A stretch of 7,052 bases of DNA from a bacterium (Candidatus Ratteibacteria) CG_4_9_14_3_um_filter_41_21 (lineage in GTDB: Bacteria; Ratteibacteria; UBA8468). Positions 5,943 through 7,052 of the stretch are shown here, one piece after another (positions within the stretch are counted from its first letter, which is position 1; each line of letters begins with the position of its first letter). The position numbers were made by a program, and so were the translations under genes. Below the pieces are notes generated by a model, which searched no databases, was not told the DNA's origin, and saw only the letters and a program-made list of their open reading frames with translations. The stretch spans positions 6,143-13,194 of the forward strand of contig PFWI01000240.1 in assembly GCA_002791075.1 (NCBI GenBank), given 5' to 3'.

Positions 5943-5998
5943 GAACCCTTGACCTCCGCGCTGCCAGCGCGGCGCTCTCCCAACTGAGCTAATCCCCC
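5926..5998 (-). tRNA. tRNA-Ala (anticodon GGC)
   Basis: The minus strand folds into a full 73-base cloverleaf. The acceptor pairs GGGGGAT with ATCCTCC, including the G3-U70 wobble that is the main identity element for alanyl-tRNA synthetase. The D-arm is GCTC/GAGC with loop AGTTGGGA. The anticodon stem is CCGCG/CGCGG with loop CTGGCAG, giving anticodon GGC, which reads GCC and GCU. The T-arm is AAGGG/CCCTT with loop TTCAAAT. The discriminator is A. The next bases are CCC, so CCA is not encoded and must be added after transcription. A good minus-strand promoter lies about 65 bases upstream. The gene's 3' end is duplicated at 5770-5787. Confidence 0.97.
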
Positions 5999-6005
5999 TG
6001 ACGAA

Positions 6006-6059
6006 GTCATTCTGAGGCGTAGCCGAAGAATCCCGTAGTTCGTTAGCACTCAAGATGAC
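6006..6059. repeat. Hairpin repeat element in the tRNA leader
   Basis: GTCATTCTGAG (6006-6016) pairs with CTCAAGATGAC (6049-6059) with one wobble and one mismatch in 11 positions; the interior includes GGC-GTA-GCC. From memory, 'CATTCTGAG...GAAGAATC' sequences are dispersed repeats in many uncultured bacterial genomes. It lies between the minus-strand tRNA promoter and the tRNA, so it would be transcribed in the 5' leader removed by RNase P. Confidence 0.6.
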
Positions 6060-6069
6060 ACTCCGTATC

Positions 6070-6099
6070 ATTCTACATCAAAATCTTCTTCCCTGTCAA
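6070..6099 (-). promoter_or_regulatory. Promoter of tRNA-Ala
   Basis: On the minus strand, a perfect -35 box TTGACA (6099-6094) is followed after 18 bases by the -10 box TAGAAT (6075-6070, 5 of 6). Transcription should start near 6062-6063, giving a leader of about 65 bases ahead of the tRNA that contains the hairpin repeat. It lies back to back with the aroE promoter. Confidence 0.65.
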
Positions 6100-6104
6100 T
6101 TTCA

Positions 6105-6133
6105 TTGATTTTTCCTGGTAGATAGAGTAAAAT
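6105..6133 (+). promoter_or_regulatory. Promoter of aroE
   Basis: A -35 box TTGATT (6105-6110) and a -10 box TAAAAT (6128-6133) are separated by exactly 17 bases. The expected start is about 6140, so the aroE transcript would be leaderless or nearly so (ATG at 6142). Its -35 is only 5 bases from the divergent tRNA -35. Confidence 0.5.
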
Positions 6134-6141
6134 AGGTAAAA

Positions 6142-6987
6142 ATGAGAAAAATTGTTGGTCTTTTTGGCTATCCGGTGGCTCATTCTATCTCCCCTGTCTT
6201 TCATAACGCGGCTTTCAAGAAATTAAACCTTGATTTTACCTACCTTCCATTTTCGGTAAGACCAAAAGACCTTAAGAAAGCAACAGAGGGAATCAAAGCG
6301 TTAAATATTGTCGGGATGAACGTTACGATTCCTCACAAAACAGAAATTCTACCTTATTTAGATAAAGTTTCTCCGGAAGTTAAGGAAATTGGGGCGGTAA
6401 ATACCATCTTTAATAAAAATGGAAAATTGGTTGGCTATAATACCGATGCTATCGGTTTTCTTTCCTCTTTGCGGGAAGACCTCAAGTTTAACCCCGAGGG
6501 TAAATCTATCTTCCTTTTGGGAGCCGGCGGCGTGGCTTACGCGGTTACTTACGCCCTGATTAAGAAGAAAGCAAGAAAAATAACTATTATTAATAAACCG
6601 CACCAAATGGCGGAATCCCTTATTAAGCATTTTAAAAAAATAGCAAAAGGGTGCACATTCAAACTTGTTGATTTCAGCCAACGGAATAACCAAAAGTTAA
6701 TTAGCCAAGCAGATATCTTGATTAATGCTACCTCGGTGGGGATGAACCCGAAGGACCCTTCGTTAATCAAGAAAGAATTACTCTCTCGGAATCTTTTAAT
6801 TTTTGATGTTGTTTATAACCGGGAAACGGCTCTGATTAAAGCGGCAAAAAAAAGGGGACTGGAAGCTATTGGCGGTTTAAATATGCTGGTTCGTCAGGGA
6901 GCGGCCTCTTTTGAAATCTGGACCGGAAAGAAAGCCCCGATAGAAACAATGAAAGAGGCGGCAGAAAATGCACTGGCAAATAAATAA
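6142..6987 (+). CDS. aroE: Shikimate 5-dehydrogenase
   Basis: It catalyses NADPH-dependent reduction of 3-dehydroshikimate to shikimate, the fourth step of chorismate synthesis in the cytosol. The 281-residue length is typical. The substrate domain has 'GYPVAHSISP' (9-18) with Ser15 and Ser17, 'NVTIPHK' (60-66) with catalytic Lys66, 'GAVNT' (84-88) and 'YNTDAIGF' (99-106) with Asp102. The nucleotide-binding glycine motif is 'GAGGVAYAV' (127-135). 'INATSVGM' (194-201), 'DVVYNRET' (222-229) and 'GGLNMLVRQGAASFEIWTG' (244-262) are conserved. The loop that usually reads NRT and contacts the NADP phosphate is 'NKP' here (151-153), so cofactor preference may be relaxed. ATG 6142 begins at the conserved 'KIVGLFGYP' and is placed just after its promoter. 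No other aro genes are visible. It seems a backbone gene, not part of the defence block. Confidence 0.96.
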   Translation: MRKIVGLFGYPVAHSISPVFHNAAFKKLNLDFTYLPFSVRPKDLKKATEGIKALNIVGMNVTIPHKTEILPYLDKVSPEVKEIGAVNTIFNKNGKLVGYNTDAIGFLSSLREDLKFNPEGKSIFLLGAGGVAYAVTYALIKKKARKITIINKPHQMAESLIKHFKKIAKGCTFKLVDFSQRNNQKLISQADILINATSVGMNPKDPSLIKKELLSRNLLIFDVVYNRETALIKAAKKRGLEAIGGLNMLVRQGAASFEIWTGKKAPIETMKEAAENALANK

Positions 6988-6995
6988 AATGAAAT

Positions 6996-7021
6996 CACGA
7001 ATGAACACGAATGAACACGAA
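6996..7021. repeat. 10-bp tandem repeat
   Basis: The unit CACGAATGAA occurs 2.6 times in a row, without mismatches, immediately after aroE. It is AT-balanced and probably non-coding. Similar 'cacgaatgaacacgaa' stretches are, from memory, frequent between genes of uncultured bacteria. Confidence 0.75.
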
Positions 7022-7028
7022 AGTAGTG

Positions 7029-7044
7029 GTCGAGCTTGCTCGAC
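7029..7044. repeat. Perfect palindromic hairpin
   Basis: GTCGAGCTTGCTCGAC forms a 6-7 bp perfect stem; with a 6-bp stem the loop is CTTG, a stable tetraloop class. It is 41 bases after the aroE stop, but the following bases are A-rich, not T-rich, so it is not a normal terminator for aroE. Confidence 0.7.
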
Positions 7045-7052
7045 AATAATAA

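Noticed and set aside
5716..5952. 78-residue plus-strand open frame
   Set aside because: It reads through the tRNA-end copy and into the antisense of tRNA-Ala; it is a by-product of RNA and repeat sequence.
5889..6071. 60-residue minus-strand open frame over the tRNA
   Set aside because: Most of it is the tRNA gene and the leader hairpin translated, a common false gene.
6989..7052. Possible new gene starting at ATG 6989 and open to the window edge
   Set aside because: The codons are the tandem repeat and palindrome; no recognisable protein start is seen in the 64 bases available.

Overview
The window looks like an accessory (defence-type) region of a low-GC bacterium joined to a housekeeping locus. 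Short A/T-rich intergenic gaps, few Shine-Dalgarno sequences, promoters almost touching start codons, a tRNA gene without an encoded CCA and many small GC-rich palindromes between genes suggest a reduced-genome uncultured bacterium such as a Patescibacteria/CPR (Parcubacteria-like) member. That assignment is an impression, not a demonstration. The promoters have bacterial -35/-10 form and TGA behaves as a stop codon.

Left block (1-3459, plus strand): a restriction-like PD-(D/E)XK protein whose start lies outside the window is followed, 10 bases later, by a restriction-modification gene. That gene encodes an N-terminal HsdR-like nuclease domain, an HsdM-type N6-adenine methyltransferase and a target-recognition domain with a C-terminal helix. 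It now lies in two overlapping reading frames (917-2704 and 2599-3459). The end of the methyltransferase domain is in the second frame, so the ancestral gene was most likely a single R-M-S (type IIG-like) enzyme of about 846 residues. It is interrupted near 2581-2599 by a frameshift, a reinitiation arrangement or a sequence error.

Middle block (3460-5400, plus strand): a promoter of good quality drives a compact three-gene operon. It encodes a Clp-fold serine protease of the serine dehydrogenase proteinase family, a small DUF5678-like protein and a retropepsin-like aspartic protease. Gaps are only 4 and 2 bases. Two unrelated proteases and a small partner next to a restriction system is the best candidate for an undescribed system here.

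Right block (5401-7052): about 525 bases without a gene are crowded with inverted repeats. Next come an 18-base duplicate of the 3' end of a tRNA, the intact minus-strand tRNA-Ala(GGC) with the G3-U70 identity pair, and a hairpin repeat lying in the tRNA leader. Two divergent promoters follow, one for the tRNA and one for aroE. aroE (shikimate dehydrogenase) is intact and looks like chromosomal backbone. A tandem repeat and a perfect palindrome close the window. The duplicated tRNA end fits an integration site, so the defence and protease genes may belong to an island inserted at tRNA-Ala.
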